Shown here piece by piece: positions 36,569 to 47,852 of a DNA stretch of 64,000 nucleotides. The notes under the pieces are model-generated. The model was not told the DNA's origin and searched no databases. It saw only the letters and a program-made list of their open reading frames with translations. This DNA comes from Chloroflexota bacterium (GTDB lineage: Bacteria > Chloroflexota > Dehalococcoidia > E44-bin15): contig JAUVVB010000004.1 of assembly GCA_030604825.1 (NCBI GenBank), positions 1-64,000 of the forward strand. Direction: 5' to 3'. The position numbers and the translations under genes are program-made. Numbering within the stretch: position 1 is the stretch's first letter; each line of letters begins with the position of its first letter.

Positions 36569-36597
36569 ACTCTATCATAATGGGGAGACCTTGTCAA
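36569..36597 (-). promoter_or_regulatory. Promoter of the NifU-like gene
   Basis: Minus-strand TTGACA (complement of 36592-36597), 17 bases, TAGAGT (complement of 36569-36574), about 35 bases upstream of the ATG. Confidence 0.65.
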
Positions 36598-36648
36598 AGG
36601 ACAAAAGTCTCTTTCTTAGAGGGGGTAGACCCAAAAAGGATGATGGTA

Positions 36649-36654
36649 TATAAT
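36649..36654 (+). promoter_or_regulatory. Candidate -10 element of the glycosyltransferase-methyltransferase gene
   Basis: TATAAT at 36649-36654, 20 bases before the ATG at 36675. A clear -35 is not visible. Confidence 0.4.
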
Positions 36655-36674
36655 CGCTAAAACCCGCGGAGGTA

Positions 36675-37976
36675 ATGGTGGAGCTTGCAATAATCATACC
36701 AACGTTCCACGAAGCCGAAAATATCCGGGCTCTCATCCCTAAAATACGTGCTGCGCTCAAAACCAACTACACCATCGTCATCGTTGATGACAACTCACCC
36801 GACGGCACACAAACCGTTGTCAAAGAGCTCTCCAGGACTTATCCCATCAAACTGGTCTGGCGACCTCATAAACTCGGCCTTGCCTCGGCAGTGAACGACG
36901 GCATGAAATCAGTGGCAGCAGATGCTTACATCATCATGGATGCCGACTTCAGCCATCCCCCTGAGATACTCCCCGAGCTACGTAGTCAAATTGAAATGCA
37001 CGACTTGGTGGTAGCATCTCGCTATGTTAAAGGCGGCAGCACATCGGGCTGGCCGCTCAAGCGCAGGATCATCTCATGGGTTGCCACTATGCTAGCACGT
37101 CCGCTGACCCCCATCAAAGACGCAACATCTGGCTTCTTCGCCATACGCCGTGAATGCCTCCACAACGTCAACCTGACGCCCTTAGGCTTCAAGATCGGCC
37201 TGGAATGCTTTGTAAAGGCCAATTGGAGAAGCTTTGGCGAAGTACCCTTTGCCTTCACCAACAGAAGACATGGGGAGAGCAAGCTGAGCCGCCGGGAATT
37301 TATCGCTTACCTCAGGCAATTATTCCACCTGTACGCATACGCTTTTGCTCGTTTCCTAAGATTCCATGCCAAGAGGAGCTTCAATGATGCCGATTACGAG
37401 TGGATCGGCTGGCATCGGGGTAACCCCATACAAAGGTGGTGGAAGAAAACCCTAGCCCGCAAAGTCCTCCACTGCTCCGCCCTCCCCCAAGGGGCAAAGG
37501 TTCTGGACCTGGGCTGTGGAAGCTCGCCGCTGATAACCCTGCTGGACAACGATTGTATAGGCATTGACACAAATGCATCCAAACTCAGCTTCATGCGCCG
37601 GCGCAGCACCTCGTCATTCCTCAAGATGGATGTACAATCCCTGGCCTTCAAAAACGATTGCTTCGACCACGTAATGTGCATAGAAGTTCTGGAACACCTG
37701 AGCAATCCCAAACTTGCAATACGTGAAATATCACGTATATTAAAGCGGCACGGCACCGTTGTCATTGCCACACCCGACTACGCTACATTGCGGTGGAGGA
37801 TCGTGGAGAAGCTGTACTCCATTGCCATGCCCAATAGCTATGCAGCCGATCACACCACAAGGCTAACCAGGAAAAGCCTGATCGAAGTCTGCAGGCAACA
37901 CCGGCTGGCACACATCGCCACGCATTACGTGCTTGGAGCGGATATGGTGCTTTTGTTCCGAAAATCCGCATCCTAA
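36675..37976 (+). CDS. Family 2 glycosyltransferase fused to SAM methyltransferase
   Basis: 433 residues. Residues 1 to about 225 are a dolichyl-phosphate-mannose-synthase-like GT2 domain with I-V-D-D-N-S-P-D-G-T (36-45), the D-A-D metal motif in M-D-A-D-F-S-H-P-P (88-96) and D-A-T-S-G-F-F-A-I-R-R (149-159). Residues about 260-433 are a class I methyltransferase with V-L-D-L-G-C-G-S (276-283) and E-V-L-E-H-L (337-342). It probably adds a sugar to a polyprenyl or lipid carrier and methylates a product, but the methyl acceptor is unknown. GGAGG lies before the ATG. Its base composition is a little lower in G+C than the flanks. Confidence 0.85.
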   Translation: MVELAIIIPTFHEAENIRALIPKIRAALKTNYTIVIVDDNSPDGTQTVVKELSRTYPIKLVWRPHKLGLASAVNDGMKSVAADAYIIMDADFSHPPEILPELRSQIEMHDLVVASRYVKGGSTSGWPLKRRIISWVATMLARPLTPIKDATSGFFAIRRECLHNVNLTPLGFKIGLECFVKANWRSFGEVPFAFTNRRHGESKLSRREFIAYLRQLFHLYAYAFARFLRFHAKRSFNDADYEWIGWHRGNPIQRWWKKTLARKVLHCSALPQGAKVLDLGCGSSPLITLLDNDCIGIDTNASKLSFMRRRSTSSFLKMDVQSLAFKNDCFDHVMCIEVLEHLSNPKLAIREISRILKRHGTVVIATPDYATLRWRIVEKLYSIAMPNSYAADHTTRLTRKSLIEVCRQHRLAHIATHYVLGADMVLLFRKSAS

Positions 37977-38036
37977 GCATTGAGGTCCATTCTGCGAAAT
38001 GATAGGATTCCCTGCCAAATAAAGGCCATTTTCCTC

Positions 38037-38064
38037 TTGACATCTGGGAAAACACGGTTAAAAT
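38037..38064 (+). promoter_or_regulatory. Promoter of the TPR gene
   Basis: TTGACA (38037-38042), 16 bases, TAAAAT (38059-38064), 26 bases before the ATG. Confidence 0.7.
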
Positions 38065-38090
38065 AGGTCGGCGATGGTCGAGGTGGGGCG

Positions 38091-38921
38091 ATGCATTATC
38101 AAACCGGGGAAGCAAGGATGAGGCGGCAGCGCACCAAGGAAGTCATTTCCCTGGCGATGCAGGGTCGGTGGGAGGAAGCCGTTATCGCCAACAGGGGCAT
38201 CATCGATATCTTCCCCCACGACGTCGGTGCCTATAATCGGCTGGGAAAGGCGTTGACGGAGTTGGGCCGCTACCGGGAGGCCAAGGAGGCCTATAGCGGA
38301 ACGCTTGAGATCGATCCCAAGAACGCCATCGCTAGGAGGAATCTGCGTCGCCTATACTTGCTGGAGGAGATGCAACCGTCGCTGGAGGGAGATCCCAATG
38401 GGGCTGTCCCCCATCTTTTCATCGAGGAGATGGGTAAGGCCAGGGTAGCCAGGCTTCAGCAATTGGCACCGAGGGAAGTGCTGGCCAAGATGGCTGCTGG
38501 CGACCTGGTATACCTCAGGCCTGAGGGGCAGAGTCGGGTCGTGGAAAATAGGGGGGGTGAGTACCTGGGGAAGGTGGAGCCAAGGATTGGCTCGCGACTC
38601 GTCAAGCTAATAAAGGGGGGCAACAGGTACACTGCGGCCATCACCAGCCTGGCGGATAATGAGGTCAGGGTGATCATTAAGGAGATATTCCAGCATCTCA
38701 GCCAGCAAGGACGCCCCTCTTTCCCGGTTAAGGGCCGTGGTGACTTCCGGCCCTACGTTAGGGATAGCATCCTCAAATATGAGCTTGAGGAAGAGCAAGC
38801 TTTTGACGACGCCGGCTACCCGCTGGAGTGGGAAGAGGAGACGGAACAATTACCCGAAGGCGTCTCCATTGTGGACGATGAGGCCGATGAGGAAAGGGAT
38901 GATATGGTAGAGGAGGAGTGA
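38091..38921 (+). CDS. TPR-repeat protein with conserved C-terminal domain
   Basis: 276 residues. Residues about 10-85 form two to three tetratricopeptide helices (G-R-W-E-E-A, A-Y-N-R-L-G-K-A-L, G-R-Y-R-E-A-K-E-A-Y). Residues about 120-215 form a beta-rich domain with G-D-L-V-Y-L-R-P, E-Y-L-G-K-V-E-P-R-I-G-S-R-L, somewhat like HIRAN-type modules. The C-terminal 50 residues are strongly acidic. It is probably a cytosolic protein-interaction factor. GAGGTGG lies before the ATG. Confidence 0.7.
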   Translation: MHYQTGEARMRRQRTKEVISLAMQGRWEEAVIANRGIIDIFPHDVGAYNRLGKALTELGRYREAKEAYSGTLEIDPKNAIARRNLRRLYLLEEMQPSLEGDPNGAVPHLFIEEMGKARVARLQQLAPREVLAKMAAGDLVYLRPEGQSRVVENRGGEYLGKVEPRIGSRLVKLIKGGNRYTAAITSLADNEVRVIIKEIFQHLSQQGRPSFPVKGRGDFRPYVRDSILKYELEEEQAFDDAGYPLEWEEETEQLPEGVSIVDDEADEERDDMVEEE

Positions 38922-38959
38922 CCCCCCTCGGCTGGAGGCCACCCCTGCAATCTCCCCCT

Positions 38960-38988
38960 TTGACTAGCCTGGCAAAGCATGATATCCT
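38960..38988 (+). promoter_or_regulatory. Promoter of gyrA
   Basis: TTGACT (38960-38965), 17 bases, TATCCT (38983-38988), about 50 bases upstream of the ATG. Confidence 0.6.
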
Positions 38989-39040
38989 TTAGCAACATCC
39001 CTTTTGCTCGCGATGCCCTTTTTGTTCTGTCGGAGGTCTT

Positions 39041-41485
<2,445 letters not shown>

Positions 41486-41505
41486 GCTTCGGGGAGCATT
41501 GCGGA

Positions 41506-42102
41506 GTGGCAGTCTTTGAGCAGCTGGTGTTAAGTTTCATCCCCCTTTTCGTCGCCATGGATGCCATAGGGACCTTGCCCTTCCTGCTTTCGCTAACCGA
41601 AGATATGACCACCCTTCAGCGAACCAGAGCGGTGCGCTATGCCCTGATCACCGCCCTGGCTTTGGGATTGGGTTTCATTGCCCTGGGAAAGGGCGTTTTC
41701 TGGCTGCTGGGCATCACCGTTGCCGACTTCCTGGTTGCTGGTGGGCTGATCCTCCTTGTCCTGGCCATAAATTACCTCGTCAGGGGGAGGTTTATAGAGC
41801 TTGCCGTGGCAGCGGAGAGGGAGACCGTTGGCGTTGTCCCCCTGGGAACGCCCCTCATCGTGGGCCCGGCGGTGCTTACCACCCTGTTACTTCTCATTGG
41901 GGAGTATAATATCTTCCTGGTGCTCGGTGCCTTTATCGTTAACATAGCCATCGCCTGGCTGGCCTTTGCTCAGGCAAACAGGATAGCGCGCTTCCTGGGA
42001 GCTGGAGGGCTGAGCGCCGTATCGAAGATAATGAGCCTGCTCTTGGCTGCCATCGCCATAAAGATGATCCGCGAAGGCATTATGGGGATCCTGGCGGTTT
42101 GA
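41506..42102 (+). CDS. MarC family membrane protein
   Basis: 198 residues with six predicted membrane helices. D-A-I-G-T-L-P-F near residue 20 and P-L-G-T-P-L-I-V-G-P-A (about 112-122) are the paired family motifs. The family was once linked to multiple antibiotic resistance, but its function is unsettled. The start is GTG, 20 bases after gyrA, probably cotranscribed. Confidence 0.92.
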   Translation: MAVFEQLVLSFIPLFVAMDAIGTLPFLLSLTEDMTTLQRTRAVRYALITALALGLGFIALGKGVFWLLGITVADFLVAGGLILLVLAINYLVRGRFIELAVAAERETVGVVPLGTPLIVGPAVLTTLLLLIGEYNIFLVLGAFIVNIAIAWLAFAQANRIARFLGAGGLSAVSKIMSLLLAAIAIKMIREGIMGILAV

Positions 42103-42196
42103 CCAAAATGGTCACCGACCATTAGAACAAAGGAATCTTCTTCTGGAGAAGGCCTTCATTGACCCAGACTTTATAGTTCAAAAAAGGAGGTAGAGA

Positions 42197-42958
42197 ATGA
42201 CCCTGCCTAACCTTTCCCTTGAGAAGAAGGTAGCTATCATCACCGGGGGAAGCCGAGGTATCGGGAGGGCAATTGCCCTGGGCTTTGCCCAGGCCGGTGC
42301 CGATGTGGTGGTCTGCAGCCGCACCCTGCCTGACCTGGAGAAGGTGGCCGATGAGATTCAAGCCCTGGGCCGGCGCTCCCTGGCGGTGGAGGCAAACATC
42401 GCCATAAAAGGCGATGTGGATAACCTGGTGGCCAAAGCGGTGAAGGAATTCGGCACCATCGATATCCTGGTCAATAATGCGGCGATAAACATCATGCGCC
42501 CCCTCATCGAGCTCAGGGAGGATGGCTGGGATAAGGTGATGAACGTGGGGCTCAAGGGCTATTTTCTGTGCAGCCAGGCGGCGGCACGGGTGATGATGGA
42601 GAAGAAAAGCGGCAACATAATCAACATGGCCTCCGGGGCTGCGGCTAAGGCAGCCCCGGCACTGGGCGCCTATAGCATATCCAAGGCCGGGGTTGTCATG
42701 CTCACCAGGATCTTGGCGGCGGAGCTGGCACGCTACAACATCAGGGTTAACGCCATTGGACCGGGTGTGGTGAGAACGGGGTTCAGCCAGCCCATGTGGG
42801 CAAACCCCGACATCCTGAAGACCATCGAAGCCACTATCCCCCTGGGGCGCATCGCCGAGACCGGCGATATCGTGGGGGTGGCCCTTTTCCTGGCCTCCGA
42901 TGCCTCCAGCTACATCACGGGGCAGACCATATATGCCGATGGGGGAACTATGGCATGA
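42197..42958 (+). CDS. Short-chain dehydrogenase/reductase
   Basis: 253 residues, classical SDR. Cofactor site T-G-G-S-R-G-I-G (about 16-23), N-N-A (about 93-95), catalytic Ser in M-A-S-G and Y-S-I-S-K (Tyr/Lys pair about 158-162). The C-terminal Y-A-D-G-G-T closes the fold. It is an NAD(P)-dependent oxidoreductase of unknown substrate, similar to FabG/glucose-dehydrogenase-like members. AAAGGAGG precedes the ATG. ATGA overlap with the next gene. Confidence 0.9.
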   Translation: MTLPNLSLEKKVAIITGGSRGIGRAIALGFAQAGADVVVCSRTLPDLEKVADEIQALGRRSLAVEANIAIKGDVDNLVAKAVKEFGTIDILVNNAAINIMRPLIELREDGWDKVMNVGLKGYFLCSQAAARVMMEKKSGNIINMASGAAAKAAPALGAYSISKAGVVMLTRILAAELARYNIRVNAIGPGVVRTGFSQPMWANPDILKTIEATIPLGRIAETGDIVGVALFLASDASSYITGQTIYADGGTMA

Positions 42959-43641
42959 AGCTCATCTTCATCCATGGCTCCGGAGGTTCTAAGGAGGCGT
43001 GGTGCTTTCAGATTGAGCGCTTCCCCAATGCCGAGGCCATCGACCTTCCGGGCCACCCCGAGGGCGAGCCCTGCACCAGCATAGAGGACTACGCAGAATG
43101 GCTCAGGGGTTATATCCATAAAAAAGGCTATCGGGATGTGGTTCTCGCCGGTCACTCTCTGGGGGGTGGCATTGTATTGGCCTACGCCTTGAAATATCCC
43201 CCGGAGCTGAAGGGAATAATTCTCATCGGCTCAGGGGCCAGGCTGCGGGTTCACCCCATGTATCTGGAGATGCTGGAGAAAGCAGTTGGGGAACCCAGCG
43301 TGCTGGAGCAGTTCTTCGAGGTGGGATGGGAGCTCATCGATCCCGAGCTTAAGGAGGTGCTCCAGAGGAGAGCCTTTGAAAACGGCCCCGCAGTTTTCCT
43401 CAACGATATGCTCTGCTGCGACAGGTTCGATGTCATGGATCGGGTGAACCGGATCAGGCTGCCCACCCTGGCCCTCTGCGGCAGCGAGGATATAATGACC
43501 CCGCCCAAATACACTAGATACCTCGCCGATAACATCCCGGGGGCAAAGGCGGTGGTCATCGATGGCGGAACCCATATGGTCTTCGCCGAGAAGCCCCGAG
43601 AGGTCAATAAGGCCATCGAGGATTTTTTGAAAGGCCTCTGA
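42955..43641 (+). CDS. Alpha/beta-hydrolase
   Basis: 228 residues. F-I-H-G-S-G-G-S near the start forms the oxyanion loop, A-G-H-S-L-G-G-G carries the nucleophile Ser, and C-G-S-E-D followed by G-G-T-H completes the triad. It is translationally coupled to the SDR (ATGA), so both may act on the same metabolite. The start at 42955 gives a complete fold; the longer frame overlaps the SDR. Confidence 0.88.
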   Translation: MKLIFIHGSGGSKEAWCFQIERFPNAEAIDLPGHPEGEPCTSIEDYAEWLRGYIHKKGYRDVVLAGHSLGGGIVLAYALKYPPELKGIILIGSGARLRVHPMYLEMLEKAVGEPSVLEQFFEVGWELIDPELKEVLQRRAFENGPAVFLNDMLCCDRFDVMDRVNRIRLPTLALCGSEDIMTPPKYTRYLADNIPGAKAVVIDGGTHMVFAEKPREVNKAIEDFLKGL

Positions 43642-43710
43642 ACTAAGCTTTGGCCGGGTTGCCAAATTGCGCAGGCCTAGGATATAATTGCTGAAAATTG
43701 CATAAAATTA

Positions 43711-43740
43711 TTGACAAATAGGCAGAAGCTATGCTAGCCT
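43711..43740 (+). promoter_or_regulatory. Candidate promoter of the repetitive surface protein
   Basis: TTGACA (43711-43716), 18 bases, TAGCCT (43735-43740), about 100 bases before the ATG. The following AATAGGCAG resembles the promoter at 14198. Confidence 0.5.
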
Positions 43741-43840
43741 GTTCAGGGGCTTTCCTGCATGGTAAGCTAAGGGTTGACATCCGCTTACAATTGTGTTAAG
43801 AAATGTTAATTTAAATATAGCTTTTGGGGGAGGCTGATAG

Positions 43841-45883
43841 ATGAAAGCAAAAGTAGCGAGAATAGCGATTCCAGTCATTATGGCGCTTTTCCTCATCCTA
43901 GTAATGGCGAGCCCGGCGTTTGCCGCCGCAACGGTAACGCCTGCAAGTGGTGGAGGCGCGATCTCAGCAGATGATTTTGGAACAGGGACATATACGGATC
44001 TTGGCGCCATCGTGATAGCAGAAGGAGCAATCGGAGACATCGGGGTGGGCACCATAATTTTGGATGTGCCAACTGGATTCGAATTTCGTACAGCGCCTGC
44101 ACCTGATGTCGCGGTAACAGGTGCAGGTGAACTAGTTGCAACATTCACCTCGATTACGACAACTCAGATTACAATCACCGTCACCACTGCTTCAGCAACC
44201 GCGACGAATACCTTGACGATTGGTGGAGTTTCAGCAATCGGGGTTCGTCCAACCCAAGGAATACCTCTTGCATCCGGCAACATAATCATGGACGCAGCCT
44301 CGACATCAACAATTCTTGGTGTTACGACAGGACCAGGAGGAACCAACTTCGGCACATTGACTGAAGTTCCAGGGACGGCGGCATCGTTCAATGTGGTGAC
44401 GTCTGGCGGTGGCACTGAGACTGCAGGAGCGGCATTTAGTGTCACCCTTACCGCGCTGGATACCTACGGGAACACCTGTGACAGTGGCCCAAACGCCTAT
44501 ACTGGGGCCCATACCATTAACTTCGCATCGGCGGCCACGCCTTCCCCAAATGGCACACCACCAACAATCCCAGCCAGCGAAAGCATTAACTTCACCGCTG
44601 GCGTGGGTACTTCCTTAACCAGCTTCATCCTGACCAATGCTGAGGAGATAGTGGCGCCTACCATAGGCGCCACCGATGGCATCGTTACCGGCTTCTCCGC
44701 TCCTATCACCGTCAACCCGGGGCCTGCGGTCTCCTTCAATGTGGTGACCTCTGGCGGTGGCACCGAGACTGCAGGCGTGGCATTTAGCGTTACCCTGACC
44801 GCACTTGACGCCTATGGGAACACGTGCGACAGTGGCTTAAACGCCTATACTGGGGCTCACACCATCAACTTCACGTCGACGGCGACAAATTCCCCAAATG
44901 GCACAGCACCAACGATCCCAGCCAGTGAAAGCATTAACTTTGCCGCCGGCGTGGGCACTTCCTCAACCGGCTTCATCTTGGTCAATCCTGGGGAGACGCC
45001 TACCATAACCGCGAGCGAAACAGCCGGTCCCAGCGGCACCTCAGCTCCCATCACCGTCAACCCGGCAGCGCTTGCCAGTTACACGGTGGCCCCTGCCGCT
45101 GGACCATATACCGCGGGGGTGGCGTTCACGGTCACTACCACCGGCTACGACGCTTATGGCAACGTGGTGACCAACGACAGCACCTCTATTGTCACCTACA
45201 CTTCGAACTCGGCGACGATGGTGTTTGACGCCAACCAGGATGGAACCTTTACTGACAACTCCGAGGCATTAGCTGCCGGTGTTTCGGTCATCGATGTCAA
45301 GGATAACACTGCTGCCAGTGGGGTCACCATCACTGCTACCACTGGTGCCGTGAGCGGCGTTAGCCCTGCGATCACCATCAACCCCGCAGCTATCAACTAC
45401 TACACGGTGACCTCGGCTTCCTATAACCAGACGGCGGGCGTTGCCTTCACCGTCACCGTCACCGCCTATGACCAATATGGAAATGTGGTGACTACTGACT
45501 CAACCACCTCGGTCACCATGACATCAAGTTCCGCTACTATGCTCTTCGATAGCAATGGCAATGGCATCTTTGGTCAGAGGGGGGACAATATCAAGACGCT
45601 GAGCGCCGGCACATTCAACATCCCCGCCAGGGATACCATCGGCCGTAGCGGGGTGACCATCACCGCCACTGACCCCAATGGCAACACGGGGACCAGCTCT
45701 CCCTATACCATTTCTGGCTGGACAGGACAAGCGGGACCAGGTGCAGCACCACCCGCCGCTCCGCCACCTGCTGCCGCTGCCCCTCCATCAGGTGGCATGC
45801 CTGTGGGAGCCTTAGCCGGGCTATGGGCAGGGGTGGCTGTGATATGCGGGCTGATAATCTGGCTTGGGATTTTCCGAAGATAG
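43841..45883 (+). CDS. Secreted repetitive surface protein with C-terminal anchor
   Basis: 680 residues. The signal peptide (about 1-28) ends A-F-A-A-A. The body is Thr/Ala/Gly-rich beta-sandwich modules. Two nearly identical units (about residues 182-297 and 298-407) start with S-F-N-V-V-T-S-G-G-G-T-E-T-A-G, and two more diverged units (about 408-515 and 516-625) keep T-A-G-V-A-F-T-V and D-x-Y-G-N, the bacterial Ig-like pattern. The last module has D-S-N-G-N-G-I, a possible Ca2+ loop. A Pro/Ala linker precedes a membrane helix (about 655-677) and R-R. Likely S-layer-like or adhesive. GGGGGAGG lies upstream of the ATG. Confidence 0.8.
   Translation: MKAKVARIAIPVIMALFLILVMASPAFAAATVTPASGGGAISADDFGTGTYTDLGAIVIAEGAIGDIGVGTIILDVPTGFEFRTAPAPDVAVTGAGELVATFTSITTTQITITVTTASATATNTLTIGGVSAIGVRPTQGIPLASGNIIMDAASTSTILGVTTGPGGTNFGTLTEVPGTAASFNVVTSGGGTETAGAAFSVTLTALDTYGNTCDSGPNAYTGAHTINFASAATPSPNGTPPTIPASESINFTAGVGTSLTSFILTNAEEIVAPTIGATDGIVTGFSAPITVNPGPAVSFNVVTSGGGTETAGVAFSVTLTALDAYGNTCDSGLNAYTGAHTINFTSTATNSPNGTAPTIPASESINFAAGVGTSSTGFILVNPGETPTITASETAGPSGTSAPITVNPAALASYTVAPAAGPYTAGVAFTVTTTGYDAYGNVVTNDSTSIVTYTSNSATMVFDANQDGTFTDNSEALAAGVSVIDVKDNTAASGVTITATTGAVSGVSPAITINPAAINYYTVTSASYNQTAGVAFTVTVTAYDQYGNVVTTDSTTSVTMTSSSATMLFDSNGNGIFGQRGDNIKTLSAGTFNIPARDTIGRSGVTITATDPNGNTGTSSPYTISGWTGQAGPGAAPPAAPPPAAAAPPSGGMPVGALAGLWAGVAVICGLIIWLGIFRR
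44386..45060 (+). repeat. Intragenic direct repeat, 348-base period
   Basis: The segment beginning about 44391 (A-T-G-T-G-G-T-G-A-C) recurs at 44739, an offset of 348 bases (116 codons). High nucleotide identity extends through the T-A-G, D-x-Y-G-N-T-C-D-S-G and A-Y-T-G-A-H-T-I-N-F stretches. The second copy is slightly shorter at its end. Confidence 0.85.
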
Positions 45884-45889
45884 GCGGGG

Positions 45890-47746
45890 CTAAAAGGGCT
45901 TAGTCTTGCCGGTAGTGGCCTGATGGCTTCTCCGGCAGGCGGGGTGCCAGCGCTCCATGCCGCAGGCGATGCATTGTTCGTAGCGGCAATCGTCAGTCTC
46001 CTCCCCGTTGAGGGAGCGCTGATATTCCCTCTTCAGAAAGGCGGGGCTAACCCCGGCATCGATGTGACCCCAGGGCAATACCTCATCCAGGGGTCGCTCC
46101 CGGTGGGTGTAGAAAGAGGGGTCGAGCCCGGAGTCCTCAAAGGCGGCGAGCCATTTTGAGTAATCGAAACGCTCGCTCCAGGCATCAAAGGTGCAGCCCA
46201 GCTGCCACGCTCGGTAGATGACTTTTGCCAGGCGACGGTCTCCCCTTGCCATCACCCCCTCCAGAAGGCTCATCCGGGGCTCCTGCCATGATAGGCGCAC
46301 CCCGGACCTTCTGAGACCTTGTCTCAGGGCTTCTATCTTAGCTGCCAGTTCCTCCTCTGTGTTCTGAGCCACCCATTGGAAGGGGGTATGCGCCTTGGGC
46401 ACGAAGGCTGAGGCGCTAAGCTTTACGTTGAAAGGCCTGCCTCGCCTTTCCCATCCCACATGGCAGACCTTCCTCACCATCTGAACAATGCTTTCTATAT
46501 CGTCAGCGGTCTCTGTGGGCAGGCCGAGCATGAAATAGAGCTTAACCCCGCCCCATCCCCTTTCCGCAGCCGTCCTTATCGTCTGAAACAGCTCATCCTC
46601 GGAAAGGCTCTTGTTGATCACCCGGCGTAGCCGCTCGCTTCCCGCCTCTGGGGCAAAGGTTAAGCCGGTCTTCTTCCCCATGGGAAGGGAATCCACCAGC
46701 CTTACCGAGGTGCTGTTAATGCGAAGGCTGGGCAGGGAAAGCTTCAGGTAATGATCCCGATAGCGCGCCACCAGGGCAGTGACCAGCTCCTCAATTCCTG
46801 GATAGTCGCTGGTGCTCAGGGAGAGGAGGACGAGCTCGTTATAGCCACAACTTCTGAGCAGTTCCTGGGCAGCCTCCAGGATCTCGTCCTGGGGGCGTTC
46901 CCTGATGGGGCGATAGATGTTTCCCGCCTGGCAGAAGCGACAGCCCCTGGTGCACCCCCGCTGTATCTCGATGGCCACCCTATCGTGGATCACCTCCACA
47001 TAGGGAACTACCGGCCTGGTCAGCGGTGGGGGTAGCTCAGTTATCACCCGTCGCTCGACCCTGGGGCTTGCCGCGGCAACCAGGGGGGAGATGCCGCATA
47101 TGGTGCCATCCTCATTATAGTCAACCCGGTATAGGCTGGGCACATAGATTCCAGGGATATTTGCCAGTTCTTCCAGCAGCTCTTGCCTGTTTCCTGCACC
47201 CTCCAGCTTCCTCCGGCGGAAGGCCTCCACCAGCTCCAGGATCACCTCTTCGCCCTCGCCCAGAACGAACAGGTCGATGAACTCCGCCATCGGCTCGGCA
47301 TTGAGGGCACAGCTTCCCCCGGCGATGACCAGGGGGTGGGAGTCATCCCGCTCGGCGGCGAGGAGCGGTATGCTGGCCAGGTCCAGCATATTGAGCACGT
47401 TGGTATAGGTGAGCTCATATCCCAGGGAGAAGCCAACGATATCGAAATCCCCCAGCGGGCGTTTCGATTCCAGGCTGAAGAGGGGGATGGAGGCCTTCCT
47501 CAGCTCAGCCTCCATATCCCCCCAGGGAGCATAGACACGCTCGGCAAGGGCTTTGGGCTGCCGGTTGACCACATCGTAGAGGATGGCAAGCCCCAGGTTG
47601 GACATCCCCACCTCATAGAGGTCAGGGTAGATGAGCGCCATCCTCACATCGATGGCATCCCAGTCCTTCACCACGCTATTCCACTCCCCCCCGGTGTAGC
47701 GGGCTGGCCTGGTTACCCTGGGAAGGAGCTGATCGAGATGCGTCAT
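45890..47746 (-). CDS. B12-binding-domain radical SAM protein (TIGR03960 type)
   Basis: 618 residues. A B12-binding-like domain occupies about 30-190 (V-G-M-S-N-L-G-L-A-I-L-Y; V-I-A-G-G-S-C-A-L-N-A-E-P). The radical SAM core has R-G-C-T-R-G-C-R-F-C-Q-A-G (about 263-275), with the C-x3-C-x2-C cluster ligands. E-A-G-S-E-R-L-R-R-V-I-N-K follows, and a Cys-rich tail (C-R-Y-E-Q-C-I-A-C-G) ends it. This architecture matches TIGR03960, usually paired with a DUF2344 protein near rplU/rpmA; the ribosomal genes are nearby but no DUF2344 partner is seen. Reaction unknown. Confidence 0.9.
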   Translation of the reverse strand: MTHLDQLLPRVTRPARYTGGEWNSVVKDWDAIDVRMALIYPDLYEVGMSNLGLAILYDVVNRQPKALAERVYAPWGDMEAELRKASIPLFSLESKRPLGDFDIVGFSLGYELTYTNVLNMLDLASIPLLAAERDDSHPLVIAGGSCALNAEPMAEFIDLFVLGEGEEVILELVEAFRRRKLEGAGNRQELLEELANIPGIYVPSLYRVDYNEDGTICGISPLVAAASPRVERRVITELPPPLTRPVVPYVEVIHDRVAIEIQRGCTRGCRFCQAGNIYRPIRERPQDEILEAAQELLRSCGYNELVLLSLSTSDYPGIEELVTALVARYRDHYLKLSLPSLRINSTSVRLVDSLPMGKKTGLTFAPEAGSERLRRVINKSLSEDELFQTIRTAAERGWGGVKLYFMLGLPTETADDIESIVQMVRKVCHVGWERRGRPFNVKLSASAFVPKAHTPFQWVAQNTEEELAAKIEALRQGLRRSGVRLSWQEPRMSLLEGVMARGDRRLAKVIYRAWQLGCTFDAWSERFDYSKWLAAFEDSGLDPSFYTHRERPLDEVLPWGHIDAGVSPAFLKREYQRSLNGEETDDCRYEQCIACGMERWHPACRRSHQATTGKTKPF

Positions 47747-47796
47747 GGTACCTCCATTATAGCTTTAAGCGTCCTCAGCACGCAACCGGGGGCCGG

Positions 47797-47825
47797 TTGA
47801 CATCGTACCCGGGCAATGTTAAGTT
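47797..47825 (+). promoter_or_regulatory. Promoter of the 47.9 kb lipoprotein gene
   Basis: TTGACA (47797-47802), 17 bases, TAAGTT (47820-47825), 27 bases before the ATG. Confidence 0.55.
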
Positions 47826-47852
47826 TATGTCACCCCAAATGGAGATGAAGGG

